DNA of 34,543 nucleotides from Kiritimatiellia bacterium (lineage in GTDB: Bacteria > Verrucomicrobiota > Kiritimatiellia > B70-G9): contig JAOZMZ010000014.1 of the NCBI GenBank assembly GCA_029934055.1, positions 1 to 34,543 on the forward strand. The letters are read 5' to 3'. This document shows, in pieces, positions 24,861-33,769 of this stretch. The notes under the pieces were generated by a model that was not told the DNA's origin, did not search any database, and saw only the letters and a list, made by a program, of their open reading frames with translations. The position numbers were made by a program, and so were the translations under genes. Every line of letters starts with the position of its first letter. The first letter of the stretch is position 1.

Positions 24861-24869
24861 AAAATACCA

Positions 24870-24882
24870 CCCGCGCAGCGGG
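24870..24882. terminator. Weak hairpin between convergent ilvD and transporter genes
   Basis: CCCGC-GCA-GCGGG lies between the two stop codons. On the minus strand it is followed after four bases by TATTTTTC, so it may end the transporter transcript. The 5-bp stem is short. Confidence 0.35.
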
Positions 24883-25575
24883 CTACATTTCTTCCCGGCG
24901 CCCGGCCTCGGCCACCCGGTCCGGCACGACGTAGATCAACGGCAGGCTCACGACGGTAATCGCGTATTTCACCATCAGGTTGAAGAGGAATATCTGCCAA
25001 ACCACCCCCCATGGCAGCGTCCACCCGAACGCCCCCACGGCGAAAAATACGTTGTCGGTCGGCACACTGACGCTGTTGCTGACAAGCACGCGCATCCACT
25101 GATGCCGCAGGGTTATCCGCGTGACGAACCAGTGGTATACCTCGGTGTCCATCAACTCGCTGGCCACCTCGGCCACGATCGAAGCGATGACAATCCGCCA
25201 AACCGGTGTCATCACCCGGCGAAACTCATCGTCAAGCCCCCAGCTCTCCGCCCCGGGGACGTACGCGGTCCACATCAGGTACGCCGCCATCAACAAATTT
25301 ATCACGCCCGCCGCGACGATCATCACGCGCGCATTGCGCCGGCCGAGAACCTTGTGAACCACGTCCCGCAGAGTGAAGGTTATCGGGTAAATGAAAGTCC
25401 CCATGTCAACCGCCAGTCCGCCCACCACCCCGATCTTGACGCTCGCTATGTCCGACAACATCTGCGCGGCGATGTACGCAGCCACCACCAGCACGGCCGT
25501 CGCCGGAACCTGATAGTACGGTATCAGTCCCCCGCCGGAATTACTCTGCCGCTGTTCACTCCAGCTCACCGTCAC
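24883..25575 (-). CDS. Queuosine-precursor transporter family (YhhQ/VUT) membrane protein
   Basis: The protein has about six transmembrane helices and the family signature: YIAAQMLSDIASVKIG near the start, then DMGTFIYPITFTLRDVVHKVLGRRNAR. Later helices carry IASIVAEVASELMDTEVYH and VSNSVSVPTDNVFF. YhhQ-type proteins import preQ0/preQ1-type precursors of queuosine, a modified base in tRNA. The usual EVYG after TFTLRD is KVLG here. I choose GTG at 25575 (230 residues) because TAGGAAG precedes it; a GTG at 25569 is also possible, and the longer frame would need TTG. No preQ1 aptamer was recognised upstream. Confidence 0.85.
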   Translation of the reverse strand: MTVSWSEQRQSNSGGGLIPYYQVPATAVLVVAAYIAAQMLSDIASVKIGVVGGLAVDMGTFIYPITFTLRDVVHKVLGRRNARVMIVAAGVINLLMAAYLMWTAYVPGAESWGLDDEFRRVMTPVWRIVIASIVAEVASELMDTEVYHWFVTRITLRHQWMRVLVSNSVSVPTDNVFFAVGAFGWTLPWGVVWQIFLFNLMVKYAITVVSLPLIYVVPDRVAEAGRREEM

Positions 25576-25863
25576 CCCGCGTCTTCCTACATCACGCCGC
25601 GGCAGGTCGCCCAACCGCAGCTTCTTCCTCGCGGACCAAATATCTCCACTCCTGTTTTTCTCCCAAGCCAGGCAACTTTGTGAAAGGATATTCCCGTGAT
25701 TGCAACCCTTTTCGCGCAGAGTTCCGCATGCCCCGCCCGCTCACGTCTCCCATCCCCGCGGACTCCGTTTTCACGCCCGACCCGCCCGGCCGGGCCCCAT
25801 TTCAGCGTTGCAAAACCCCGCCCGGCATAGGAAATTACCGCGTCAGACTGTTACATACCCGGC

Positions 25864-25940
25864 GCCCCGGTAGCTCAGCAGGACAGAGCATCGGATTCCT
25901 AATCCGAGGGTCGCGCGTTCGAGTCGCGCCCGGGGTACCA
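25864..25940 (+). tRNA. tRNA-Arg (anticodon CCT)
   Basis: The 77-base cloverleaf includes CCA. The acceptor is GCCCCGG/CCGGGGT with a G-U first pair, the D arm GCTC/GAGC, and the anticodon stem TCGGA/TCCGA with loop TTCCTAA. The T arm is GCGCG-TTCGAGT-CGCGC. It reads AGG codons. mtaB begins 26 bases downstream on the same strand, so the two may share a transcript. Confidence 0.96.
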
Positions 25941-25966
25941 TACATTCTGTCCAGGCGAAGCACGTC

Positions 25967-27238
25967 ATGCGCTATATCGTTCACGTCTTGGGCTGCAAGG
26001 CCAACCAGTACGAGGCCGGCGTACTCCGCGAAATGCTGGCGGAACGCAACCTTTCGCCCGCCGGTGAAGAAGAACCGGACCTGGTAATCGTTCACACATG
26101 CGCCGTCACCGCCGAAGCCGTCCGCAAGTCGCGCCGCGCGCTCTGCCAGGCGCGCCGCAAGCACCCCCGCGCCCGGCTGATCGTCAGCGGCTGCATGGCC
26201 GCCGCACGCTTTCAACCCGAGCTGCCCCCCGCCGACGGAATCGTCCCTGCCGGCCCGCTATGGCACCCCCGCGCAACGGAAATACTCGACCGCCTCCTCC
26301 CTGATCATCCCCCGCAGACTTCCTCTCCCTCGTCCGGAACGCACACCGCCGAATTTCCCGGCCGCACCCGTGCCATCCTCAAGATTCAGGACGGTTGCCG
26401 CATGCGCTGCAGCTATTGCATCGTCCCGCACCTGCGCGGGGGACCGCGTGACCGCTCCCCGGAAGAAGTCATCGCCGAGGCCCGGCGCATGGTGGAGCGC
26501 GGGTATCGGGAGATCGTCGTCAGCGGCATATGTGTCGGTGACTACGGTTCCGGCGGCGCCGGCACCGACCTGGCCGGCCTGCTTGAACGCCTGCTGCGCG
26601 AAACCCGCCTCGAGCGTCTGCGCCTCTCCAGCCTGCACCCCGCGGAAATCACCCCGCGGCTGCTCGCAGTCTGGGGCAGCACCCGCCGTTTCATGCCCCA
26701 TGTCCACCTGCCTCTCCAGTCGGGCTCGGACCGCATACTCACCGCCATGCGGCGGGGCTATTCGACGGCCGACTATCTGCACGCCGTCGCCCGCGCCCGG
26801 ACCGCTCTCGACGATCCGTCCTTCACCACCGACATAATCGTCGGATTTCCCGGCGAAACCGACGAGGATTTCGCCGCCACTCTCGATCTCTGCCGCCACG
26901 TCGGGTTCACCCGCATGCATGTCTTCCCGTTTTCTCCACGGCCCGGTACGGCGGCGGCCCGGCTGCCGCGGCAACTGCCCCCGGAAACCATCCGGGAGCG
27001 CACCCGGGTGCTCCGCGAACTCGCGCGCGAACTCGCCCGGACACGCATCGCCGGCCTGCAGGGCCGGCGGGTCGAAGTGCTCGTCGAAACATTTTCTCCC
27101 GACCGCAGCCTCTGTCGCGGACATGACCAGCGTTATATCGAGGTCACCTTTCCCGGCGACGCCGCCCTCGCAGGCGCCATCGTCCCCGTAATTCTCGCCG
27201 GCACCACGCGGCACGGAGCATCCGCCCGTTGCGCCTGA
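25967..27238 (+). CDS. mtaB: tRNA (t6A37) methylthiotransferase MtaB-type radical SAM enzyme
   Basis: MtaB adds a methylthio group to t6A at position 37 of tRNAs reading ANN codons. The 423-residue protein has the N-terminal UPF0004 domain, with cluster cysteines Cys10 (LGCKANQYE), Cys45 (HTCAVT) and Cys76 (SGCMA). The radical SAM domain has CRMRCSYC at 144-151. A TRAM-like C-terminal part (GRRVEVLVET) follows. LGCKxNQYE favours MtaB over MiaB. It follows tRNA-Arg directly, an enzyme of tRNA modification beside a tRNA gene. The ATG is the first in frame; the ribosome site is weak (AGGCGAAG). Confidence 0.9.
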   Translation: MRYIVHVLGCKANQYEAGVLREMLAERNLSPAGEEEPDLVIVHTCAVTAEAVRKSRRALCQARRKHPRARLIVSGCMAAARFQPELPPADGIVPAGPLWHPRATEILDRLLPDHPPQTSSPSSGTHTAEFPGRTRAILKIQDGCRMRCSYCIVPHLRGGPRDRSPEEVIAEARRMVERGYREIVVSGICVGDYGSGGAGTDLAGLLERLLRETRLERLRLSSLHPAEITPRLLAVWGSTRRFMPHVHLPLQSGSDRILTAMRRGYSTADYLHAVARARTALDDPSFTTDIIVGFPGETDEDFAATLDLCRHVGFTRMHVFPFSPRPGTAAARLPRQLPPETIRERTRVLRELARELARTRIAGLQGRRVEVLVETFSPDRSLCRGHDQRYIEVTFPGDAALAGAIVPVILAGTTRHGASARCA

Positions 27239-27436
27239 CCGTGATATGCCGCATCCATGCCGTGATCTGCGGCCGCCGCCGGCAGGATTCCCTCTCGGCG
27301 CCGGAGGAACGCTGCGGGAATCCGCGCTAACGAAATGCCATTCCCGGCACACCCTCTTCAACATCCGCCGACCGCCAAGCACCGGAAATGGATAAAAAAT
27401 AAACGCCGGAGTATGTACGAACACGCAGCCGCCGCA

Positions 27437-27442
27437 TATAAT
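27437..27442 (+). promoter_or_regulatory. Perfect -10 box before the 27463 gene
   Basis: TATAAT occurs exactly, 20 bases before the ATG. The region 17 bases upstream (ATGTAC) is a poor -35, so an extended or activator-dependent promoter is possible. A start near 27449 would leave a leader of about 14 bases containing CGAGG. Confidence 0.5.
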
Positions 27443-27462
27443 GCAGTCAACGAGGCTGTGCC

Positions 27463-29085
27463 ATGCCCGAGAATTCGCCTCAGAAAAAGACGGACGATTC
27501 CGGCAAGAACCTTTCTCCGGTGACGGAAATCGCCGAGTTCGTCCGGCGTCTCTGTATTTCGCAGTCCAATGCGGTGATGTACGCCGCCGATCACCCGATG
27601 GCTGTCAAGAGCATGCGTGACGCCTTCGAGTGGCTCGAGAAAATGCTGGCCCGCAAGAAGGAGCCGGTGATCGTCAGCGCAACCGAAGGACACATCCTCT
27701 TCGAAGGTCTTCCGGTGGAAGAAAACAATCCGCTCGTCAACCGCCTGGCGAAAAGCTTTGAACAACTCCATATAAACAATCTCTTCTTCGAACCCGGCGT
27801 TGATTTCGAAGAATTCAAGAAACTCCACATCATCATGGCCCGCGGTCCGGCCTACGTGAATGAACACGGCGGTCTGGTGGACCTCCTCAAGAAAGAGGGC
27901 ATCACCCATATAACCTCCCACGAGGCGAGTTACGTACTCGTCACCGAAGGCGAAAAGGTGATCGCCCGCGACGCAAAGGTGGTCACCAAGGGCAAAAGCG
28001 GCGAGGGCGATGCGGACCAGGAAATCGTCAACTACATGGTCGAACAGGTGCTCAAGCAGGCGGAACAGAAGAAGTGGCTCCTCAACGAAATCAAGAACCG
28101 CCCGCAGAAAATGGCCGCCCGCATCATTGACGGCATCGAGCTGGCGACCTCCCGTTCGGAACTCGGCCGGGAAGAATCCGGCGACACGATAGAAACCCTT
28201 CTGCAGAACATCAAGATGATCGGCCAGAGCATCGCCACTCAAACCGCAACCCCGGAAGACGCAGACTCGACCGATCTCGAAGACGCCGTGCTCACCCTGG
28301 AAAAAGAGCTGCGTTCCCGCTCTCACCAGCTGATGTCCTCGAAGGTCGCGGCCGGGTTCATCAATGAAATTCTCGCCATCATCGCCTCGGTGTCCGACCA
28401 GGTGCGCGCGCGACGGATTTCGGACCAGTTCCTGAAGGGCGAAAAAGGACTCAAGGAAGTCGAAAAACTACTGCAATCGTTTTCTTCCGAACGGGATCAG
28501 TCGGAGGAGTTTCTGCGCCGCATCCGCGACGCCGCCCGCCAGAGAGGCATCAGCGAGAGCGAGCTCGAAAAAATAATGGATCGTGTCACCCGCCGTAAGA
28601 AGAAACCCGCCCGCCGGCGTACCCCGCGCCGCCGCAAACCTTTCGATGAAGCCCTTCTCGACGGACTGCGCACCCAGGTCCGAAAGCTGGGTCTGGCACC
28701 GGACCGCGTCGACGCGGCGGTGGACTCTCTGGCCGCCTTCGTGAACCGAAAAATCAACGCCCGTGAAAAAACGGCTCAAACGGCACGCGCCAACCTCGAA
28801 GCCGCCCTCGACAAATCCAACATCGCGGGCATTATCTGGGATGACGAAGGACGTGTGATATACGTCCATCCCCGAGCCATGAAAAAGACCGGACTCAAGA
28901 CCGGTACGGTCCTCAGCCCGGCCTTGCTCGAATATCTCGCCGGACTGGATCCTGCGGCGGGCGACAAGCTTCCCGACGGACGCGGGGCGGCGATTCCGGA
29001 TCGCACGGCACGCTCGCTCCTGGCAAGCGCCACTTCCATCCTTCGTGACCGCCGCAAGCGCCCTATCGGGCTGCTCTTTGACTGA
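27463..29085 (+). CDS. Unrecognised cytoplasmic protein with basic linker and PAS-like C-terminus
   Basis: I do not recognise the whole 540-residue protein. Residues about 20-160 form an alpha/beta region (EFVRRLCISQSNAVMYAADHPMAVKSM, ILFEGLPVEENNPLVNRL) that resembles helical domains placed before signalling modules in PVC bacteria. The middle (about 180-375) is mostly charged helix and probably coiled coil. A strongly basic stretch of 18 residues lies at 377-394. The end (about 447-540) reads like a small PAS fold (NIAGIIWDDEGRVIYVHPRAM). There is no signal peptide or membrane segment. A role in signalling or nucleic acid binding is possible, but not shown. Confidence 0.75.
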   Translation: MPENSPQKKTDDSGKNLSPVTEIAEFVRRLCISQSNAVMYAADHPMAVKSMRDAFEWLEKMLARKKEPVIVSATEGHILFEGLPVEENNPLVNRLAKSFEQLHINNLFFEPGVDFEEFKKLHIIMARGPAYVNEHGGLVDLLKKEGITHITSHEASYVLVTEGEKVIARDAKVVTKGKSGEGDADQEIVNYMVEQVLKQAEQKKWLLNEIKNRPQKMAARIIDGIELATSRSELGREESGDTIETLLQNIKMIGQSIATQTATPEDADSTDLEDAVLTLEKELRSRSHQLMSSKVAAGFINEILAIIASVSDQVRARRISDQFLKGEKGLKEVEKLLQSFSSERDQSEEFLRRIRDAARQRGISESELEKIMDRVTRRKKKPARRRTPRRRKPFDEALLDGLRTQVRKLGLAPDRVDAAVDSLAAFVNRKINAREKTAQTARANLEAALDKSNIAGIIWDDEGRVIYVHPRAMKKTGLKTGTVLSPALLEYLAGLDPAAGDKLPDGRGAAIPDRTARSLLASATSILRDRRKRPIGLLFD

Positions 29086-29123
29086 GCCGGGACTTCACGT
29101 TCGGCGCCCTGCAAGACGTTCGG

Positions 29124-29152
29124 TTGATCACGGCGGCCGCAACTGGTATTAG
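29124..29152 (+). promoter_or_regulatory. Candidate promoter for the glycan gene run
   Basis: TTGATC (29124-29129) and TATTAG (29147-29152) are separated by 17 bases. The predicted leader contains a 7-bp hairpin (29167-29185, CGCCTGC-CGACA-GCAGGCG) and then GAGGAA before the ATG at 29210. Confidence 0.45.
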
Positions 29153-29209
29153 TGGAGTGCAGCCGCCGCCTGCCGACAGCAGGCGACCACGCCCGCGGTC
29201 GAGGAATAG

Positions 29210-30874
29210 ATGATCAGGGTGTACTCTCAAGTGAACACGCCCCAAGAACAGCGCCGGCCCAACCTGCCAGCGGTATTCATTCTGACCATCATCGTTCTGG
29301 CGGCCTACGCTGATATTCTTACCGGCGATTTCTCTTTCGACGACACCTTCGTGCTGCACCGCGCCCGCATATTGAACCCGTCCGAATGCAATTGGCGCTG
29401 CTGGCTTCCGCCGCTCTACTACCGCACAAGCGGCGAACGCTCATACCGGCCGGCCGTCACCTTTTCCTACTATCTCCAAGCGACCGTGGAACGCCTTTTC
29501 AATCACGGCCGGCCGGCATTCCACCCCTCCTTTTTCAAAGCCGGCAACCTGCTGCTCCATCTGGCGGCGGTTCTGCTCTTATGGCGTCTCGCCCGCCGTC
29601 TCCTGAACCGGCAGGCGGCCCTCTTCGCCGCCGCCCTTTTCGCCTGTCACCCGGCCACGACCGAAGCAGTCAACGCAATCGGCTTTCGGGAAGACCTGCT
29701 GGTGGCGGTATTCGGCACGGCGGGCGTACTCGCCGCAATCGCCTGGACGCAACGTCCTTCACCCGTGCGGCGGGCCGCGGCGTTGCTGTCATTCGCCGCC
29801 GCGTTCCTCTCCAAGGAAAGCGCCTATGTCTATCCCCTGATGCTCGCAGCGGTTCTCGCCGCGCTGCATAGCGCCGGCCGTCCCATGCGGCGGGCCGCCG
29901 CGGCGGTGATCGCCGCCGGCGCACTCGCGTTGGTCAGCGCCGTACTGTTCCTCGTGTTTCTCCGCAACCGGGTCAGCGTTCCCTACGCGTGGCTGGAGGG
30001 ATATTCAGGGCCGCGCTGGGCATTATGCGGCCCCCTGATGGCCGCGCACCTGCGAATCCTGTTTGTGCCCTATCCACTCATCGCCGACAGATACTTTTCC
30101 GCGGTCGAAGCGGGGGCGCCGCCCCTTCTCGCAATCGAAACCCTGGGCCTCCTTTTCCTGATCGCAATCCTTCTGGGCGCGTCGTGGCGGGCCGACCGTC
30201 GGCTTCTCGCGGCCTTTGCCTGGATCATCCTTCCCCTGCTCCCGGTGAGTGGCCTGATACCCCTCAGCCAGCCGCTCGCCGACCGTTTCTATTACGTGCC
30301 GTGCATGGGCGTCGGCCTGCTGGCCGGCTGGGGCTGGGAACGCCTGCTCGCCGCCCCACGTGTGAGTCTCCATCCAATGCGTGCCCGTGTCGTCGTCGGC
30401 ATGGGCATCTCGCTGCTGCTGCTGTGCATCGGTCTCACAGCCCACCGCAACATCGCCTGGAGTTGCGAGGGTGAACTGTGGAGCCGCACGCTCCGCAGCA
30501 ATCCATCATCCGCGCGGGCATGCGCCAACATCGGGCGTATACTCATGCGACAGGGACGGCCGCTGAACGCCTTGCAGTTTCTGAAGGAAGCCCGGCGGCT
30601 GGAACCGGGCGAACGGCGTCACTGGGAAAACCTGGCCGCCTGCCTCGCCGCCTGCGGGCGCACGGCGGAGGCCCTGCACCTTTCGCAGGAAACCCTCGAA
30701 CGCTTCGGGCCCAGTACCACCCTGCTGATGAACATGGCCCGGATGTACCTCGACCTGCCGGATCCCGACCCGCAGAGCGCCCGCAAATCCTACCGCGGGG
30801 CGCGCGCCCTGGGAGCCGGCCGCGATCATCTGCTCGAAGAACGACTGGCAAGAAACACCACGAAAACAAAATGA
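29210..30874 (+). CDS. Second TMTC-like membrane protein with TPR repeats
   Basis: The 554-residue protein begins with a transmembrane helix (about 20-38) and the periplasmic acidic loop DFSFDDTFVLH (Asp44-Asp45). About ten helices follow to about residue 415. Two or three TPR repeats end it (about 420-520). Layout and motifs match the protein at 15199-16977, for example the FACHPATTEAVNAIGFREDLL segment against ALHPANTETVHLPAFRADIL. Family members in eukaryotes transfer mannose to proteins. The ATG has GAGGAA upstream. The stop overlaps the next gene (ATGA), which encodes another polytopic protein of glycan type, so a role in cell-surface glycosylation is inferred. Confidence 0.85.
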   Translation: MIRVYSQVNTPQEQRRPNLPAVFILTIIVLAAYADILTGDFSFDDTFVLHRARILNPSECNWRCWLPPLYYRTSGERSYRPAVTFSYYLQATVERLFNHGRPAFHPSFFKAGNLLLHLAAVLLLWRLARRLLNRQAALFAAALFACHPATTEAVNAIGFREDLLVAVFGTAGVLAAIAWTQRPSPVRRAAALLSFAAAFLSKESAYVYPLMLAAVLAALHSAGRPMRRAAAAVIAAGALALVSAVLFLVFLRNRVSVPYAWLEGYSGPRWALCGPLMAAHLRILFVPYPLIADRYFSAVEAGAPPLLAIETLGLLFLIAILLGASWRADRRLLAAFAWIILPLLPVSGLIPLSQPLADRFYYVPCMGVGLLAGWGWERLLAAPRVSLHPMRARVVVGMGISLLLLCIGLTAHRNIAWSCEGELWSRTLRSNPSSARACANIGRILMRQGRPLNALQFLKEARRLEPGERRHWENLAACLAACGRTAEALHLSQETLERFGPSTTLLMNMARMYLDLPDPDPQSARKSYRGARALGAGRDHLLEERLARNTTKTK

Positions 30875-32490
30875 GACACCTCAAAGCGGAAATCCTGATC
30901 TTCGGCGCGTTCCTCCTGGCCGCGGGACTCTTCCAGCAACCGGTGGAATACGACAATACCCTCGTGCGCTTCCTGGCGGTCCGTGCAGTCGCCGACAACG
31001 GACGACTGGATATCGCCCCCTGGCACAAAAGCACCATAGACGCCGCCCGCTACAACGGCCATTACTACTCCAGCAAGGCATTCGGGGCCTCACTCCTGGC
31101 ATTGCCGGCCTACTGGGCGGTGCGGCTTTTTACTCCCCAGGCACCGACACCCTGGCCGTCGCCACTGCAACGTTATCTGGTCACACTCGTCGCTTCCGGA
31201 TTGCCCTCGGCGCTCCTGGCGGCGCTGCTCTTCCATACGGCCCGAATTCTCGGGGCGGGACGCAAGAATGCTTTCCTGATGGTGCTGGCTTACGAAACCG
31301 GAACAATCGCCTGGAGCCACGCGACGATTTTCAGCGGCCATCAGGCCGCGGCGGCCGCCGCCTTTTTCTCGTTCGCACTCCTTCGCCACGCCCTGGGAGC
31401 CGGCCGCCGCCGGGCGACGGCCGTCTTTTTCTATAGCGGTCTCACGGCGGGATTCGCCGCCGTCACGGAATACACGCTCCTTTTGTGGATCCCCATCGGC
31501 GCCCTCTACGCCCTCATGCGGGGAGCGCGCGGGAAGGCACTGGCGGCGTTCACCGCCGGTATCGTTCCGTGGCTCGTCCTCCTGGGTCTCTACAACAATG
31601 TCTGCTTCGGCAGTCCCCTCGCTTTTTCGTATGCCCACCTGGCGTTCACGCGTTGGGCGCAGGGAATCCACAGCGGGCTCTACGGCTTCAATCTTCCCAG
31701 CCTGCGGGCCGCCGCCGCTCTCCTGGCGCATCCCGCCCGCGGACTCTTCTTCCTCTCACCCGTGCTGCTGCTCTCGATCCCGGGGCTGGCCGTAATGATC
31801 CGGCGCAAGGAAACACGTCCCGAAGGAATCCTCTGCGCCACGATGCTGATCTCCTGGACGCTGCTCATTTCCAGCCTCTACTGCTGGCACGGCGGCTGGA
31901 CCTACGGCCCGCGATACCTCGTGGTGATCATTCCCTTTGCGGCCTTTCCAATGGCTTTCTACCGTTTCCGCAGGTTGACCTTCACGGCCCTCTATGTGGT
32001 CTCGCTCTTCCAGTGCGCCGCGGCCGTGGCCGGGATCCCCCATACCCCCCAACAGATAGCCAACCCGCTCCGCGAAATAATCCTCCCGTGCCTGGGCTAC
32101 GGTTACATGGCCCGCAACGCCGGAACCCTCCTCGGCTTGCCTCCCCTCGCCTCGCTGGCTTTCACGGGTCTTCTGCTCGGTACCGTGCTCTGGTCCGTCT
32201 ATCGCCGCGTGACGGCGGAAAGCCCGACTGAAGAAGCTGCCCGCCCGGGAGTCTCCCGGCGCGAAACAATCTTGTTCGCGTGTCTGGCCGTGATAATCTC
32301 GAGCCTGGCTCTGGTACGGACTCCCGAACGGGAAAAAGTACATTACCTGCGCTGGCGCCTGCTGCGGGACGCCGCCCGGGTTACGGCGTCTCCACGCCTG
32401 GCGGCCGCCGCGCGCAGGGAATACGCTCTCCTGAGAGGGTACGATGGAGAGCCGGCCGCCGATACGGGCCGCCGCGGAAGACAACCTTAG
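30871..32490 (+). CDS. Polytopic membrane protein, GT-C glycosyltransferase-like
   Basis: I start at the ATG at 30871, which overlaps the previous stop (ATGA) and opens directly into a hydrophobic helix; longer in-frame starts overlap the previous gene by hundreds of bases. The 539-residue protein has about 11 hydrophobic segments. An early periplasmic loop reads YNGHYYSSKAFGASLLALPAYW, and a later one has CWHGGWTYGPRYLVVIIPF. Both loops are typical of a large, poorly characterised family of GT-C-like membrane proteins. Sugar donor and acceptor are unknown. The GT9 gene follows 12 bases downstream. Confidence 0.8.
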   Translation: MRHLKAEILIFGAFLLAAGLFQQPVEYDNTLVRFLAVRAVADNGRLDIAPWHKSTIDAARYNGHYYSSKAFGASLLALPAYWAVRLFTPQAPTPWPSPLQRYLVTLVASGLPSALLAALLFHTARILGAGRKNAFLMVLAYETGTIAWSHATIFSGHQAAAAAAFFSFALLRHALGAGRRRATAVFFYSGLTAGFAAVTEYTLLLWIPIGALYALMRGARGKALAAFTAGIVPWLVLLGLYNNVCFGSPLAFSYAHLAFTRWAQGIHSGLYGFNLPSLRAAAALLAHPARGLFFLSPVLLLSIPGLAVMIRRKETRPEGILCATMLISWTLLISSLYCWHGGWTYGPRYLVVIIPFAAFPMAFYRFRRLTFTALYVVSLFQCAAAVAGIPHTPQQIANPLREIILPCLGYGYMARNAGTLLGLPPLASLAFTGLLLGTVLWSVYRRVTAESPTEEAARPGVSRRETILFACLAVIISSLALVRTPEREKVHYLRWRLLRDAARVTASPRLAAAARREYALLRGYDGEPAADTGRRGRQP

Positions 32491-32502
32491 AAAAACGACG
32501 GC

Positions 32503-33753
32503 ATGAAGCCCACGACCATACGACGCCTTGACGCCTTTCTCGGCACCCCCCTGTGTCTCCTGCTGACCGCCCTGCGCCGCCTCGCCGCCCCCCTGAGGCG
32601 GACTCCCGCCCGGCGGCGGCCGCACAAGATCCTTTTCATCAAGATGACCGAGCAGGGCGCCGTCGTTCTCGCCGCCGGGGCGATCCGAAAGGCCGCCCAC
32701 ATGGTCGGGACTGAAAACGTCTATTTTCTCGTTTTCGGCGAAAACCGACCGGTAGTCGACGTGCTGGGCCTCATTCCATCCCAGAACGTGATCGAAGTCC
32801 GGCATGATTCAGTACCCGTGTTCATCGCCGATGTCCTCGCCGCCCTCCGCCGGATACGGCGCCTGCAGGTAGACACCGTGGTGGACCTCGAGTTCTTCGC
32901 GCGCGCCTCCGCGATCCTGGCATTCTGCAGCGGCGCGAGCCTGCGCGCCGGCCACCACCCCTTCCACGGAGACGGCCCCTGCCGCGGGGATCTGATGACC
33001 CATCGTGTCGCTTACAACCCCCACATCCACACGGCCATGACCTATGTGGCCCTGGTCGAATCCCTGAAGTACGACCCGGCCATAACCCCGCTCCCCAAGA
33101 TTCCCGCCGCCGAACTTGAAGAGGCGCTCGTTCCCCCGCGCTTCGAGCCCTCTGCACAAGAGACCGGCGCCGTGCGGAAACTGCTCGAAACCGTCGGCGG
33201 CCGGCAACCTTCGCCACCCATCATCATCCTCAATCCGAACGCCAGCGACATGCTTCCACTGCGGCGCTGGCCGCTCGCACGCTTCGTCGAGCTCGGACGG
33301 CTGATCATTGATCATTATCCCTCCGCGACCCTCGTCGTCACCGGCCAGGCACACGAACGTGCGCAGGCGGATGATCTCGTCGCCGCAATCGGCTCGCCGC
33401 GCTGTCTCAACCTGGCCGGACGGACGAGCCTCAGGGAACTGCTGGTGCTCTTCGCAAACAGCCAGCTCCTCGTGACCAACGACAGCGGCCCGCCCCACTT
33501 CGCCTCGATGACGGACATTGACGTGGTTGTCCTTTTCGGGCCTGAAACACCACGGCTTTTCGGCCCGCTGGGAGACAGGATTCACGTACTGACGGCGGAC
33601 CTGGCCTGCAGTCCGTGTGTCAACGTCCGCAACTACCGCGCCTCTCCATGCCGGCGCAATGTCTGCATGGAAGCGATCAGCGTAACCGCCGTCTACGAAC
33701 GCGTGCGCACGATCCTTGCCGCGCGCGGGTTCCCCTCCTCCTCCCTTCCCTGA
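32503..33753 (+). CDS. Glycosyltransferase family 9 (heptosyltransferase-like)
   Basis: The 416-residue protein has the GT9 fold. After a basic start with a hydrophobic stretch (about 10-30), which may associate with the membrane, comes ILFIKMTEQGAVVLAAGAI. The C-terminal half has IILNPNASDMLPLRRWPLARFVELGRLI and the nucleotide-sugar site LLVTNDSGPPHFASMTDIDVVVLFGPE. Family members add heptose or related sugars to lipopolysaccharide cores. The first Rossmann domain (VVDLEFFARASAILAF) is also typical. Four cysteines in the segment SPCVNVRNYRASPCRRNVC are usual for this family. It closes the glycan run; the repeat array begins 16 bases after its stop. Confidence 0.9.
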   Translation: MKPTTIRRLDAFLGTPLCLLLTALRRLAAPLRRTPARRRPHKILFIKMTEQGAVVLAAGAIRKAAHMVGTENVYFLVFGENRPVVDVLGLIPSQNVIEVRHDSVPVFIADVLAALRRIRRLQVDTVVDLEFFARASAILAFCSGASLRAGHHPFHGDGPCRGDLMTHRVAYNPHIHTAMTYVALVESLKYDPAITPLPKIPAAELEEALVPPRFEPSAQETGAVRKLLETVGGRQPSPPIIILNPNASDMLPLRRWPLARFVELGRLIIDHYPSATLVVTGQAHERAQADDLVAAIGSPRCLNLAGRTSLRELLVLFANSQLLVTNDSGPPHFASMTDIDVVVLFGPETPRLFGPLGDRIHVLTADLACSPCVNVRNYRASPCRRNVCMEAISVTAVYERVRTILAARGFPSSSLP

Positions 33754-33769
33754 ATGCCCGGCCACAATT

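Noticed and set aside
25576-25700. preQ1 riboswitch before the queuosine-precursor transporter
   Set aside because: I could not find a stem and A-rich tail matching a preQ1 aptamer on the minus strand; a covariance search would be decisive.
25592-25774. 60-residue minus-strand ORF upstream of the transporter
   Set aside because: No ribosome site, no membrane or domain signal, and it overlaps the likely leader of the transporter gene.
30478-30870. N-terminal extension of the polytopic protein by 131 residues
   Set aside because: It would overlap the TMTC-like gene by about 400 bases, has no domain, and the ATG at 30871 gives the usual ATGA coupling and opens into a membrane helix.
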